NCBI RefSeq assembly: GCF_910591885.1
Contig: NC_063279.1
Location: 14,384,001 to 14,448,000, forward strand
Direction of reading: 5' to 3'
Length of the DNA stretch: 64,000 nucleotides
Source: Bombus terrestris
Taxonomy: Eukaryota > Arthropoda > Insecta > Hymenoptera > Apidae
Shown: positions 9,668 through 24,400 of the stretch, piece after piece
Layout: each line of letters begins with the position of its first letter
How positions within the stretch are numbered: position 1 is the stretch's first letter
Position numbers and translations under genes: made by a program
Notes under the pieces: model-generated
Told to the model about the DNA's origin: nothing
Databases searched by the model: none
The model's input: the letters and a program-made list of their open reading frames with translations, nothing else

Positions 9668-12600
9668 GAAGATGGATGTCGCAGTGATAGAAGTCCTTCA
9701 ACAAGCGGGTAGTCAGGATCCCACTATTTTGAAACCAGCTGAACAAACTCTAAAACAATGGGAAACTGAAAGGGGATTCTACACTGCGTTATATGTAAGT
9801 TGCATGAATAAATGTAAAATAAATTTGATTAGATTGTAAGGAGGTAAAAATTTATTCCTGATCATTTTTATTTTAACTAGCATATATAAGCATATACTAT
9901 TTGCTTATGTACGTAAGATTATTTTAGGTTATTTATTTTCATTACTAACGAAAGTCTAATTATTATATTGTGAGTAAAATATTAATAATTATTTCAGAAT
10001 GTGTTTTCTAATCATTCCTTGAGTATCAATATTAGATGGATGGCTATTTTATGTTTCAAAAATGGTGTTGATAAATATTGGAGAAAAAATGCTCCAAAGT
10101 AAGTATTCTTTAACGCAATCAAATTTGGCTAATAGTATTAACATCTTAATGTAAATTAATTAATAAATAACATGCATTATTACTACAGTGGAATTGCAGA
10201 TGACGAAAAGGAATTTCTTAGACAACGTTTAATAGTAAACTTTGAAGAACCTGTAAATCAGTTAGCTATCCAATTGGCAGCTCTCATTGCTAAAATTGCA
10301 AGGTAATTGATATTGATTAAATAATTTGCGTTTATTTTTCTCTCTGATTCATAAAATAAGTTAAACGAAATAATGTTGTGCAGATATGATTGGCCTAGAG
10401 AATGGCGGTCATTAATTCCAACCTTATTGGATGTTATAAGAGGACAAAATCCTTTGGCCCAGCATCGGGCACTGTTAATATTACATCATGTTGTTAAGTG
10501 TTTAGCCTCTAAACGTTTAGTTCCTGACAGACGACTCTTCCAAGAATTAACCAGTAGTGTGTTCAGTTTTATTCTGAATGTGTGGAATACTTACACAGAA
10601 TCTTTTCTTATAATGGCATCAAATGGGGCAGACACAAATCAGATACAGGAAGCTTTGGAAAAAGCGTTACTTCTATTGAGAATTCTTAGAACACTTATTG
10701 TAATGGGTTTAATAAACCTTCAGAATCCCATGATGCTATGTCATTCTTGGAAATTGTTTTTGAACGTGCAAGAACTTGTCTTGAATGTCGTTAGTATATT
10801 TCTCCTCTGATACTACCCTTAATATCAGTTATATATTTGTCTCTCTTAATAATGATTTTTATATAATTCTAGGAAAGACATTAATTTCAAGAGGTATACA
10901 GATGGAAGTATGCGATAAATTTATAATTCATTTAACTAAAGTATTAATAGGAGTATTAGAAATGCATCCATTTTGCTATGTAGAACTAATACCAACATCA
11001 TTAGAATTTTCTGTTTTTTATTGTTTCACTGAAGCTGGTCAAGCCCTAGCTTTTGAAAGATTTGTTATACAGTGTTTAAATTTAATGAAAGGCATTTTAT
11101 TATCTACATACTATAAACCAGCTAAAGTTCTCAAAGGTATATATGATGGATAATGGTATTTTGTAAATTTATGGGTGTGATTTATTAAGCTTGAAAATTT
11201 GTTAATACAGATACGAAAAATCCTTTAACGTTGAGAGCAAATCAATTGAGACAAGAATTTTTCACACCTGAAACATTAGCAGAAATTTGTTCAAGGCTGG
11301 TAACACATTATTTTCTTTTAACACCTGCTGAATTGGAATTATGGGATACAGATCCAGAAAGTTTTGGTAAATATTTGTATACATACATACATATATATAT
11401 ATATTATGTATATATATAAACATTGTACGTACATATATATATGTATGTAGAATGTTTTATATTTCTTATTTATACTGTTTTCAGTTGTCGATGATGGCGG
11501 TGAATCATGGAAATATAGCTTAAGGGTAAATATTTTATAGCCAACTATTTACAAATATTTATAAATGTATTATAATTGTAAAATTATACATTTTTATTTA
11601 CTTTATAATTAATATTTTATTTTCTTTAGCCTTGTACGGAGTGTCTGTTTGTAGTAATTTTCCATCATTTTGGAGAAGTTCTTGTACCAGTTTTAGTTGA
11701 ATTAATGCAAAGACATCATCAACCAGTTGACCCGAATAATTTGCATGCTATTCTAGTAAAAGATGCAGTATATAATGCAGTTGGTTTGGCTGCATTTGAT
11801 TTATACGATGAGGTAAGAACAAAATATCACAAAAAAATCAGTGTAAATAGTCAGTCATCCAGTTTATCACGCTTCTATTTACTAGGTAAATTTTGATCAA
11901 TGGTTTTCAACTACCTTAAAAGAAGAGTTGAAAATTCGAAGTAACAATTATAGAATTATTAGAAGACGAGTATGTTGGCTTATTGGGCGCTGGACAAGTA
12001 AGTAAAGTGCAGCTTTTTAAACAAGTAGGATTTATTATGTAATAATCTTGTATTGTAATAAAATTGCAGCTGTTAAGTTAAGTACAGAGTTAAGACCAGA
12101 ATTATACAAACTTATGGTTGAAGTTTTGAGTCCTGAAGAAGATCTGGGTATTCGCTTAGCAGCAAGCGATGCTTTAAAACTTGCGATAGATGATTTTCAA
12201 TTTAATCCGGAAGAATTCTCGCCATATTTAGAACCAGCATTCTCTTTATTATTTTCGCTCCTAAAAGAAGTAAAAGAATGTGATACCAAGGTATGTATGT
12301 ATATACTGTTATATGTTACTTTTAAAATATTGTTGTAGTTCGCAAAAACATATTTTAAATAATTTTCAGATGTATGTGTTATACGTGTTATCATTTATGA
12401 TTGAACATGCTGGTAGTGAAATAAACCCACTTGTTGGAGCCCTCAGTTCATATTTGCCAGCACTTTGGCAAGAATGTGAAGAACATAATATGCTAAGATG
12501 TGCTATAATTTCAACACTTGTACATCTGGAAAAGGTACATATTTTTTATATTGTTTAATGAATTAAACTATATTAATATAAATCAAATTATTAATTTTGA

Positions 12601-13312
12601 TATTGATAAATCAAATATATAACTCAATGATTTTATTAAAAATTTTAAATAATAGATAATATTTGAATTATTTTTTAGGCTTTAGGTTCTGAAAGCGTCC
12701 TTATAGAACCACTAGTAGTAGGTGTTATTGCATTAAGTTGTGACGTCAATCAAAATTGTCACGTTTATTTGTTAGAAGATGGCTTGCGATTACGGTTAGC
12801 TTTACTGCAAAATGCAGCTGCGCCAACATTGGCTATAACGGAACTGACTAAAAATTTGCCTGCTGTATTAGGTTAGTAAATAATTCTATTTGACTATGAT
12901 TCTTATAAACATGCAGAAAATTTGATGATCTTTATATTTTTCAGAAAAATCATTTGAACATTTAAAATTATGTTTGTATATAGTTCAAGCATATGTAATA
13001 TTAAGTCCCCAAGAATTTTTAAGTCAAAGAGGAGCGATTATAATCGAAACACTTAGGCCACTTTTAGGAGATTTGAACTCGGAAGGAGTTGTAATGATAA
13101 TGACAGTGTTTGAAATGTGTTTATGTGCTTCACCTCGGCAAAGTGCAAAACTTATTAAACCTGTTTTGATAACTATATTTGAGTGAGTATAGTTGCTTCA
13201 GTATGTTATAACAAGTTATGCACATTAATATTTCTTTGAATTTTGATAGAAATATGTATAAGGAAGAAGAAGTTACGATGACAATGACTATGTATTTATC
13301 TATCGTGGCAAC
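9668..13312 (+). pseudogene. IPO11: Importin-11, 3'-truncated copy A
   Basis: Karyopherin-beta family nuclear import receptor. Start ATG at 9672. Exons by GT-AG and phase: 9668-9794, 9998-10098, 10189-10302, 10384-10789, 10873-11136, 11211-11366, 11485-11525, 11630-11812, 11886-11997, 12070-12290, 12370-12534, 12679-12871, 12945-13182 and 13250 to about 13312. Recognisable segments: LKPAEQTLKQWETERGFY at the N-terminal importin-beta region, then INIRWMAILCFKNGVDKYW, EPVNQLAIQLAALIAKIARY and HEAT-type helices such as VCWLIGRWT. About 793 codons are present against roughly 975 in the family, so about the last 180 are missing: the reading frame runs straight into satellite after MTMYLSIVA. Exon 4 also lacks one A relative to copy B near 10700 (GTAATGGG against GTAAATGGG), which shifts the frame. 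A functional receptor is not expected. Confidence 0.88.
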
Positions 13313-16300
13313 AGAACGTTATACGTTATGTCGTAACAGTATATAACGTTATACGTTATATCGTAATACTATATAGCTCTATACGTTATATCTTAATACT
13401 ATATAGCTCTATACGTTATATCGTAATACTATATAACGTTATACGTTGTAACTGTATACTACATAACGTTATACGTTATATCGTAATATTATATAATGTT
13501 ATACGTTATATCGCAATACTATATAACGTAATACGTTCTAACGGTATACTACATAACGTTATACTTTATATTGTAATAGTATATAACGCTATACGCTATA
13601 TCGTAATGCTATACAGCGTTATACGTAATACCGTAATACTATATAACGTTATACGTTATCTCTTAATATTGTATAACGCTATACGTTATAACATAATACT
13701 ATATAACGTTATACGTTATATCGTAATACTATATAGCGCTATACGTTATATCGTAACAGTACATAACGTTATACGTTATATAGAAGTACTATACAACGTT
13801 ATACGTTATATCGTAATTCTATACAGCGTTATACGTTCTATCGTAATATTGTCTGACGTTATACGTTATATCTTAATAGTGTATAACGTGGCACGTTGTA
13901 ACATATTACTATATAAAGTTATACGTTATATCGTATTACTATATAACGTTATGCGTTCTATCCTAATACTATACAACGTTACACGTTACATCGTAATACT
14001 ATAGGACGTTATACGTTGTATCGTAATATTATATAACGTTATACGTTATAACACAATGCTATATAACGTTATGTGTTATATCGTAATACTACATAACGTT
14101 ATACGATATATCGTAATAGTATGTAACGTTATACGTTATATCGTAATACTATATAGCGTTATACGTTATATCGTAATACTATATAACGTTATACGTTGTA
14201 ACCGTCTACTACGTAACGTTATACTTTATATAGTAATACTATATAACGTTATGCGTTATATCCTAATACAATACAACGTTATACGTTATATCGTAATACT
14301 ATAGAACGTTATACGTTGTATCGTAATATTATATAACGTTATACGTTATAACACAATGCTATATAACGTTATGTGTTATATCGTAATACTACATAACGTT
14401 ATACGATATATCGTAATAGTATGTAACGTTATACGTTATATCGTAATGCTATACAGCGTTATACGTTATATCGTAATACTATATAACGTTATACGTTGTA
14501 ACCGTCTACCACGTAACGTTATACTTTATATAGTAATACTATATAACGTTATGCGTTATATCCTAATACTATACAACGTTATACGTTACATCGTAATACT
14601 ATAGAACGTTATACGTTATATCGTAATATTATATAGCGTTATGCGTTATATCCTAATACTATACAACGATATACGTTACATCGTAATACTATAGAACGTT
14701 ATACGTTACATCGTAATATTATATAACGTTATACGTTATATCGTAATACTATATAACGTTATACGTTATATCGTAATACTATATAGCTCTATACGTTATA
14801 TCGTAATACTATATAGCTCTATACGTTATATCGTAATACTATATAACGTTATACGTTATATCGTAATAATATAGAACGTTATACGTAGTAACTGCATACT
14901 GCATAACGTTATACGTTATATCGTAATGTTATATAACGTTATACGTTATATCGTAATACTATATAACGTTATGCGTTGTAACGGTATACTACATAACGTT
15001 ATACGTTATATCATAATATTATATTACGTTATACGTTATATCGTAATACTATGTAACGTTATACGTTGTAACGGTATACTACATAACGTTATACGTTATA
15101 TAGTAATAGTATATTACGTTATACGTTATATCGTAATACTATATAACGTTAGACGTTATATCGTAATACTATATAACGTTATGCGTTGTAACGTTATACT
15201 ACATAACGTTACACGTTGTAACGGTATACTACATAACGTTATACGTTACATAGTAATATTATATAACGTTATATCGTAATATTATAATAACATTATATCG
15301 TAATAGTATATAACGCTATACGCTATATCGTAATGCTATACAGCGTCATACGTTATATCCTAATACTATATAACGTTATACGTTATATCTTAATATTGTA
15401 TTACGTTATACGTTATAACATAATACTATATAACGTTATACGTTATATCGTAATACTATATAGCGCTATAAGTTATATCGTAATACTATATAACGTTATA
15501 CGTTATATCGTAATGCTATACAGCGTTATACGTTCTATCGCAATATTGTCTAACGTTATACGTTATATCGTAATACTACATATCGTTATACGTTATATCG
15601 TAATACTATATAGCTCTATACGTTATATCGTAATACTATATAGCTCTATACGTTATATCGTAATACTATATAACGTTATACGTTATATCGTAATAATATA
15701 GAACGTTATACGTAGTAACTGCATACTACATAACGTTATACGTTATATCGTAATGTGATATAACGTTATACGTTATATTGTAATACTATATAACGTTATA
15801 CGTTGTAACGGTATACTACATAACGTTATACGTTATATCATAATATTATATAACGTTATACGTTATATCGTAATACTATGTAACGTTATACGTTGTAACG
15901 GTATACTACATAACGTTATACGTTATATCGTAATACTATATAGCTCTATACGTTATATCGTAATACTATATAGCTCTATACGTTATATCGTAATACTATA
16001 TAACGTTATACGTTATATCGTAATAATATAGAACGTTATGCGTAGTAACTGCATACTACATAACGTTATACGTTATATTGTAATACTATATAACGTTATA
16101 CGTTGTAACGGTATACTACATAACGTTATACGTTATATCGTAATAGTATATAACGTTATACGTTATATCGTAATAGTATATAACGTTATACGTTCTAACG
16201 TAATACTTTATAGCATTATAAGTTATATCGTAATAGTATAGCGTTATACGTTATGTCGTAATACTATATAATTTTATACGTTGTAACGGTATACTACATA

Positions 16301-18479
16301 ACGTTTTACGTTTTATTGTAATGGTATATGACGTTATACGTTATATCGCAATGATATATAACGTTCTAAGTTATATCGAAATACTATACAACGTTATACG
16401 TTATATCGTTATGTGATATAACGTTATACGTTATATTGTAATACTATATAACGTTGTACGTTGTAACTGTATACTACAAAACGTTATACGTTATATCGTA
16501 ATATTATTTAACATTATACGTTATATCGTAATATTATTTAACATTATACGTTATATCGTAATACTGTATAACGTTATACGATATGTCGTAATACTATAAA
16601 ACGTTATACGTTATATCGTAATACTATATAGCATTATACGTTATATCGTAATAGTATAGCGTTATACGTTATGTCGTAATACTGTATAACGTTATACGTT
16701 TTAAAGGTATACTACATATCGTTATACTTTATATCGCAATACTATACAACGTTATGCGTTATATCGTAATACTATAGAACGTTATACGTTATATCGTAAT
16801 ACTATGTAACGTTATACGTTGTAACTGTATACTACATAACGTTATACGTTATATCGTAATACTATACAACATTATACGTTATATCGTAATAGTATAGGGT
16901 CATACGTTATGTCGTAATAATATACAACGTTATGCGTTGTAACGGTTTACTACATAACGATATACGTTATATCGTAATAGTATATAACGTTATATCGTAA
17001 TACTATATTACGTTATACGTTATATCTTAATAGTGTATAACGTTATACGTTATGTCGTAATAATATATAACGTTATGCGTTGTAACGGTATACTACATAA
17101 CTTTATACGTTATAACATAATACTATATAACGTTATACATTGTAACGGTATACTACATAACGTTATACGTTATATAGTAATATTATATAACGTTATATCG
17201 TAATTGAATATAACGCTATACGTTATATCGTAATGCTATACAGCGTTATACGTTATATCGTAATACTATATGACGTTAAACGTTATATCGTAATACTACA
17301 TAACGTTATATGATATATCGTAATAGTATGTAATGTTATAAGTTGTAACGGTATACTACATAACGTTATACTTTATATCGTAATACTATACAACATTATA
17401 CGTTATATCGTAATACTATATAGCGTTATACGTTATGTGGTAATACTATATAAAGTTATACGTTATATGGTAATACTGTAGAACGTTATACGTTATATCG
17501 TAATACTATATACCGTTATACGTTGTAGCGGTATACTGCATAACGTTATACGTTACGTCGTAATACTATATAACGTTATACGTTGTAACGGTATACTACA
17601 TAACATTATATTTTATATCGTAGTACTATACAACGTTATACGTTATATCGTAATACTATAGAACGTTATACGTTATATCGTAATATTATATAATGTTATT
17701 AGTTATATCGTAATGCTATGCAGCGTTATACAATATATCGTAATACTATATAACGTTATACGTTATATCGTAATATTATATAATGTTTTTAGTTATATCG
17801 TAATGCTATGCAGCGTTATACAATGTATCGTAATACTATATAATGTTATACGTTGTAACGGTATACTACATAACGTTATACTTTATATTGTAATAGTATA
17901 TAACGTTATAAGTTATATCCTAATACTATATAACGTTATAAGTTATATCCTAATACTATATAACGTTATACGTTATATCATAATATTATATAACGTTATA
18001 CGTTATGTCGTAATACTATGTAACTTTAAACGTTATATCGTAATACTATATAACGTTATACGTTATGTCGTAACAGTATATAACGTTATACGTTATATCG
18101 TAATATTATATAATGTTATTAGTTATATTGTCATGCTATGCAGCGTTATACAATATATCGTAACAGTATATAATGTTATACGTTCTAACGGTATACTACA
18201 TAACGTTATACTTTATATTGTAATACTATATAACGTTATACATTCTATCGTAATACTATATAACGTTATACGTTATATCTAAATACTATACAACGTTATA
18301 CGTTATATCGTAATACTATGTAACGTTATACGTAGTAACTGCATACTACAAAGCGTTACACGTTATATCGTAATACTATATAACGTTATACATTATATCG
18401 TAATACTATATAACGTTATACGTTATATCGAAATACTATACAACGTTATACTTTATATGGTAATACTATGTAGCGTTAT

Positions 18480-21400
18480 ACGTAGTAACTGCATACTACA
18501 AAACGTTACACGTTATATCGTAATGTTATATAACGTTATACGTTATATCGTAATACTATGTAACGTTATACGTTGTAACGGTATACTACATAACGTTATA
18601 CGTTATATCGTAATGTTGTTTAACGTTATACGTTATATCGTAATACTATATAGCGTTATACGTTGTAACGGTATACAACATAACGTTATACTTTATATCT
18701 GAATGTTATATAACGTTATACGTTATATCGTAATGCTATACAGCGTTATACGTTATATCGTAATGCTATATAACGTTATACGTTGTATCGGTATACTACA
18801 TAACGTTATACTTTATATAGTAATGCTATACAACGTTATGCGTTATATTCTAATACTATACAACGTTATACGTTACATCGTAATACTATAGAACGTTATA
18901 CGTTTTATCGTAATATTATATAACGTTATACGTTATATCGCAATGATATATAACGTTCTAAGTTATATCGAAATACTATACAACGTTATACGTTATATCG
19001 TAATACTATATAACGTTATACGTTGTGACTGTATACTACATAACGTGATACGTTATATCGTAATATTTTTTAACGTTATACGTTATATCGTAATACTATA
19101 CAACGTTATACGTTATATCGTAATACTATATAGCATTATACGTTATATCGTAATAATATAGCGTTATACGTTATGTCGTAATACTATAGCGTTATACGTT
19201 ATGTCGTAATACTATATAACGTTATACATTATATCGTAATACTATATAACGTTATACGTTATATCTTAATACTATGTAACGTTATACGTTGTAACGGTAT
19301 ACTACATAACGTTATACGTTATACCGTAATGTTATATAACGTTATACGTTATATTGTAATGGTATATGACGTTATACGTTATATCGCAAAGATATATAAC
19401 GTTCTAAGTTATATCGAAATACTATATAACGTTATACGTTATATCGTAATGTGATATAACGTTATACGTTATATTGTAATACTATATAACGTTATACGTT
19501 ATGACTGTATACTACATAACGTTATACGTTATATCGTAATATTATTTAACATTATACGTTATATCGTAATAATATAGCGTTATACGTTATGTCGTAATAC
19601 TATAGCGTTATACGTTATGTCGTAATACTATATAACGTTATACTTTATGTCGTAATACTATACAACGTTATACGTTATATCGTAATACTATGTAACGTTA
19701 TACGTTGTAACTGCATACTACATAACGTTATACGTTATATCGTAATGTGATATAACGTTATACGTTATATTGTAATACTATATAACGTTATACGTTGTAA
19801 CTGTATACCACATAACGTTATACTATATATCGTAATACTATACAACGTTCTACGTTATATCTTAATGCTATACAACTTTATACGTTACATCGTAATACTA
19901 TAGAACGTTATACATAATATGGAAATATTATATAACGGCATACCTTATAACATAATGCTATATAACGTTATATGTTATATCGTAATACTACATAACGTTA
20001 TACGTTATATCGTAATGTTATATAACGTTATACGTTATACCGTAATACTATATAACGTTATGCGTTGTAACGGTATACTACATAACGTTATCCGTTATAT
20101 CATAATATTATATAACGTTATACGTTATATCGTAATACTATGTAACGTTATACGTTGTAACGGTATACTACATAACGTTATACGTTATATAGTAATAGTA
20201 TGTTACGTTATACGTTATATCGTAATACTATATAACGTTATGCGTTGTAACGTTATACTACATAACGTTATACGTTGTAACGGTATACTACCTAACGTTA
20301 TACGTTATATAGTAATATTATATAACGTTATATCGTAATATTATAATAACATTATATCGTAATAGTATATAACGCTATACGCTATATCGTAATGCTATAC
20401 AGCGTTATACGTTATATCGTAATTCTATACAGCGTTATACGTTATATCGTAATAGTATATAACGTTATAAGATGTATCCTAATACTATATAACGTTAAAC
20501 GTTATTACGTAATAGTATACAACTTTATACGTTATATGATAGTACTATATAACGTCATACGTTATTACGTAATAGTATATATCGCTATACGTTATATGGT
20601 AATAATATACAACGTTATACGTGATATGGTAATACTACATAACGCTATACGTTATTACGTAATAGTATATAACGTGATATGTTATTACGTAATAGTTTAT
20701 AACGTGATACGTTATTACGTAATAGTATATACCGTTATACGTTATATGGCAATAATATACAACGTTATACGTAATATAGTGATACTATATAACGTTATAG
20801 GTTATTACGTAATAGTATATAACATTATGCGTTATTACGTAGTAGTATATAACGTGATACGTTATTTCGTAATAGTATATAACGTGATACGTTATTACGT
20901 AATAGTATATATCGCTATACGTTATATGGTATTAATATACAACGTTATACGTTATGTCGTAATACTATATAACGTTATACGTTGTAACCGTATACTACGT
21001 GACGTTATACTTTATATAGTAGTACTATATAACGTTATGCGTTATATCCTAATACTATACAACGTTATACGTTATATCGTAATACCATTTAGCATTATAC
21101 GTTATATCGTAATAGTTTAGCGTTATACGTTATGTCGTAATACTATACAACGTTATACGTTATATCGTAATACTATGTAACGTTATACGTTGTAACGGTA
21201 TACTACATAACGTTATACGTTATATCGTAATGTTATGTAACGTTATACGTTATATCGTAATACTATATAGCAGTATACGTTATATCGTAATAGTATAGCG
21301 TTATACCTTATATCGTAATACTATATAACGTTATACGTTATATCGTAATACCATGTAACGTTATACGTTGTAACTGTAGACTACATAACGTTATACGTTA

Positions 21401-24400
21401 TATCGAAATACTATACAACGTTATACGTTATATCGTAATACCATGTAACGTTATACGTTGTAACTGTAGACTACATAACGTTATACGTTATATCGAAATA
21501 CTATACAACGTTATACGTTATATTGTAATACTATATAACGTTACACGTTGTAGCTGTATACTACTTAACGTTATGCGTTATATCGTAATGTTATATAACG
21601 TTATACGTTATATTGTAATACTTTGTAACGTTATACGTTGTAACTGTATACTACATAACGTTATACGTTATATCGTAATATTATATGACGTTATATGTTA
21701 TATCGTAATACTATATAACGTTATACGTTATGTCGTAATACTATACAACGTTATACGTTATATCGTAATACTATATAGCAGTATACGTTATATCGTAATA
21801 ATATAGCGTTATACGTTATGTCGTAATACTATATAACGTTATACATTATATCGTAATACTATATAACGTTATACGTTATATCGAAATACTATACAACGTT
21901 ATACGTTATATCGTAATACTATGTAACGTTATACGTAGTAACTGCACACTACATAACGTTATACATTATATCGTAACGTTATATAACGTTATACGTTATA
22001 TTGTAATACTATATAACGTTGTACGTTTTAACTGTATACTACATAACGTTATACGTTATATCGTAATGTGATATAACGTTATACGTTATATTGTAATAGT
22101 ATAGCGTTATACGTTATGTCGTAATACTATATAACGTTATACATTATATCGTAATACTATATAACGTTATACGTTATATCGAAATACTATACAACGTTAT
22201 ACGTTATATCGTAATACTATGTAACGTTATACGTAGTAACTGCATACTACAAAACGTTACACGTTATATCGTAATACTATATAGCATTATACGTTATATC
22301 GTAATAGTATAGCGTTATACGTTATATCGTAATACTATATAGCATTATACGTTATATCGTAATAGTATAGCGTTATACGTTATGTCGTAGTACTATATAA
22401 CATTATACGTTATATCGAAATACTATACAACGTTATACGTTATATCGTAATACTATGTAGCGTTATACGTAGTAACTGCATACTACAAAACGTTACACGT
22501 TATATCGTAATGTTATATAACGTTATACGTTATATCGTAATACTATGTAACGTTATACGTTGTAACGGTATACTACATAACGTTATACGTTATATCGTAA
22601 TGTTATTTATCGTTATACGTTATATCGTAATACTATATAGCGTTATACGTTGTACCGGTATACAACATAACGTTATACTTTATATCGGAATATTATATAA
22701 CGTTATACGTTATATCGTAATGCTATACAGCGTTATACGTTATATCGTAATACTATGTAACGTTATACGTAGTAACTGCATACTACATAACGTTATACGT
22801 TATATCGTAATGTTATATAACGTTATACGTTATATCGTAATGTTATATAACGTTATACGTTATATCGTAATACTATGTAACGTTATACGTTGTAACTGCA
22901 TACTACATAACGGTATACGTTATATCGTAATGTGATATAACGTTATATGTTATATTGTAATACTATATAACGTTGTACGTTTTAACTGTATACTACATAA
23001 CGTTATACGTTATATCGTAATATTATTTGACGTTATACGTTATATCGTAATACTATACAACGTTATACGTTATATCGTAATACTATGTAACGTTATACGT
23101 AGTAACTGCATACTACAAAACGTTACACGTTATATCGTAATGTTATTTAACGTTATACGTTATATCGTAATGCTATAGAGCGTTATACGTTGTAACGGTA
23201 TACAACATAACGTTATACTTTATATCGGAATATTATATAACGTTATACGTTATATCGTAATACTATATAACGTTATGCGTTGTAACGTTATACTACATAA
23301 CGTTATACGTTGTAACGGTATACTACCTAACGTTATACGTTATATAGTAATATTATATAACGTTATATCGTAATATTATAATAACATTATATCGTAATAG
23401 TATATAACGCTATACGCTATATCGTAATGCTATACAGCGTTATACGTTATATCGTAATTCTATACAGCGTTATACGTTATATCGTAATAGTATATAACGT
23501 TATAAGATGTATCCTAATACTATATAACGTTAATAGTTATTACGTAATAGTATACAACTTTATACGTTATATCATAGTACTATATAACGTCATACGTTAT
23601 TACGTAATAGTATATATCGCGATACGTTATATGGTAATAATATACAACGTTATACGTGATATGGTAATACTACATAACGCTATACGTTATTACGTAATAG
23701 TATATAACGTGATATGTTATTACGTAATAGTTTATAATGTGATACGTTATTACGTAATAGTATATACCGTTATACGTTATATGGCAATAATATACAACGT
23801 TATACGTAATATAGTGATACTATATAACGTTATAGGTTATTACGTAATAGTATATAACATTATGCGTTATTACGTAGTAGTATATAACGTGATACGTTAT
23901 TTCGTAATAGTATATAACGTGATACGTTATTACGTAATAGTATATATCGCTATACGTTATATGGTATTAATATACAACGTTATACGTTATGTCGTAATAC
24001 TATATAACGTTATACGTTGTAACCGTATACTACGTAACGTTATACTTTATATAGTAGTACTATATAACGTTATGCGTTATATCCTAATACTATACAACGT
24101 TATACGTTATATCGTAATACTATTTAGCATTATACGTTATATCGTAATAGTTTAGCGTTATACGTTATGTCGTAATACTATACAACGTTATACGTTATAT
24201 CGTAATACTATATAGCATTATACGTTATATCGTAATACTATATAGCATTATACGTTATATCCTAATAGTATAGCGTTATACGTTATGTCGTAATAGTATA
24301 TAACGTTATACGTTATATCGCAATGATATATAACGTTATACGTTATATCTTAATACTATGTAACGTTATACGTTGTAACGGTATACTACATAACGTTATA

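Larger units (their letters stand above)
1923..13316. repeat. Segmental duplication, copy A
   Basis: This block aligns base for base with 39445-58149 apart from the 7.3-kb LTR element (plus its 5-bp duplication), a 23-bp duplication, a TA-repeat length change and a few 1-bp indels and substitutions. It spans the R1-like 3' part, RpS6, both piggyBac elements and truncated importin-11. Confidence 0.93.

Noticed and set aside
13313..13400. Telomeric repeat
   Set aside because: The unit is not TTAGG or a related arthropod telomere repeat, and gene DNA lies on both sides of the array.
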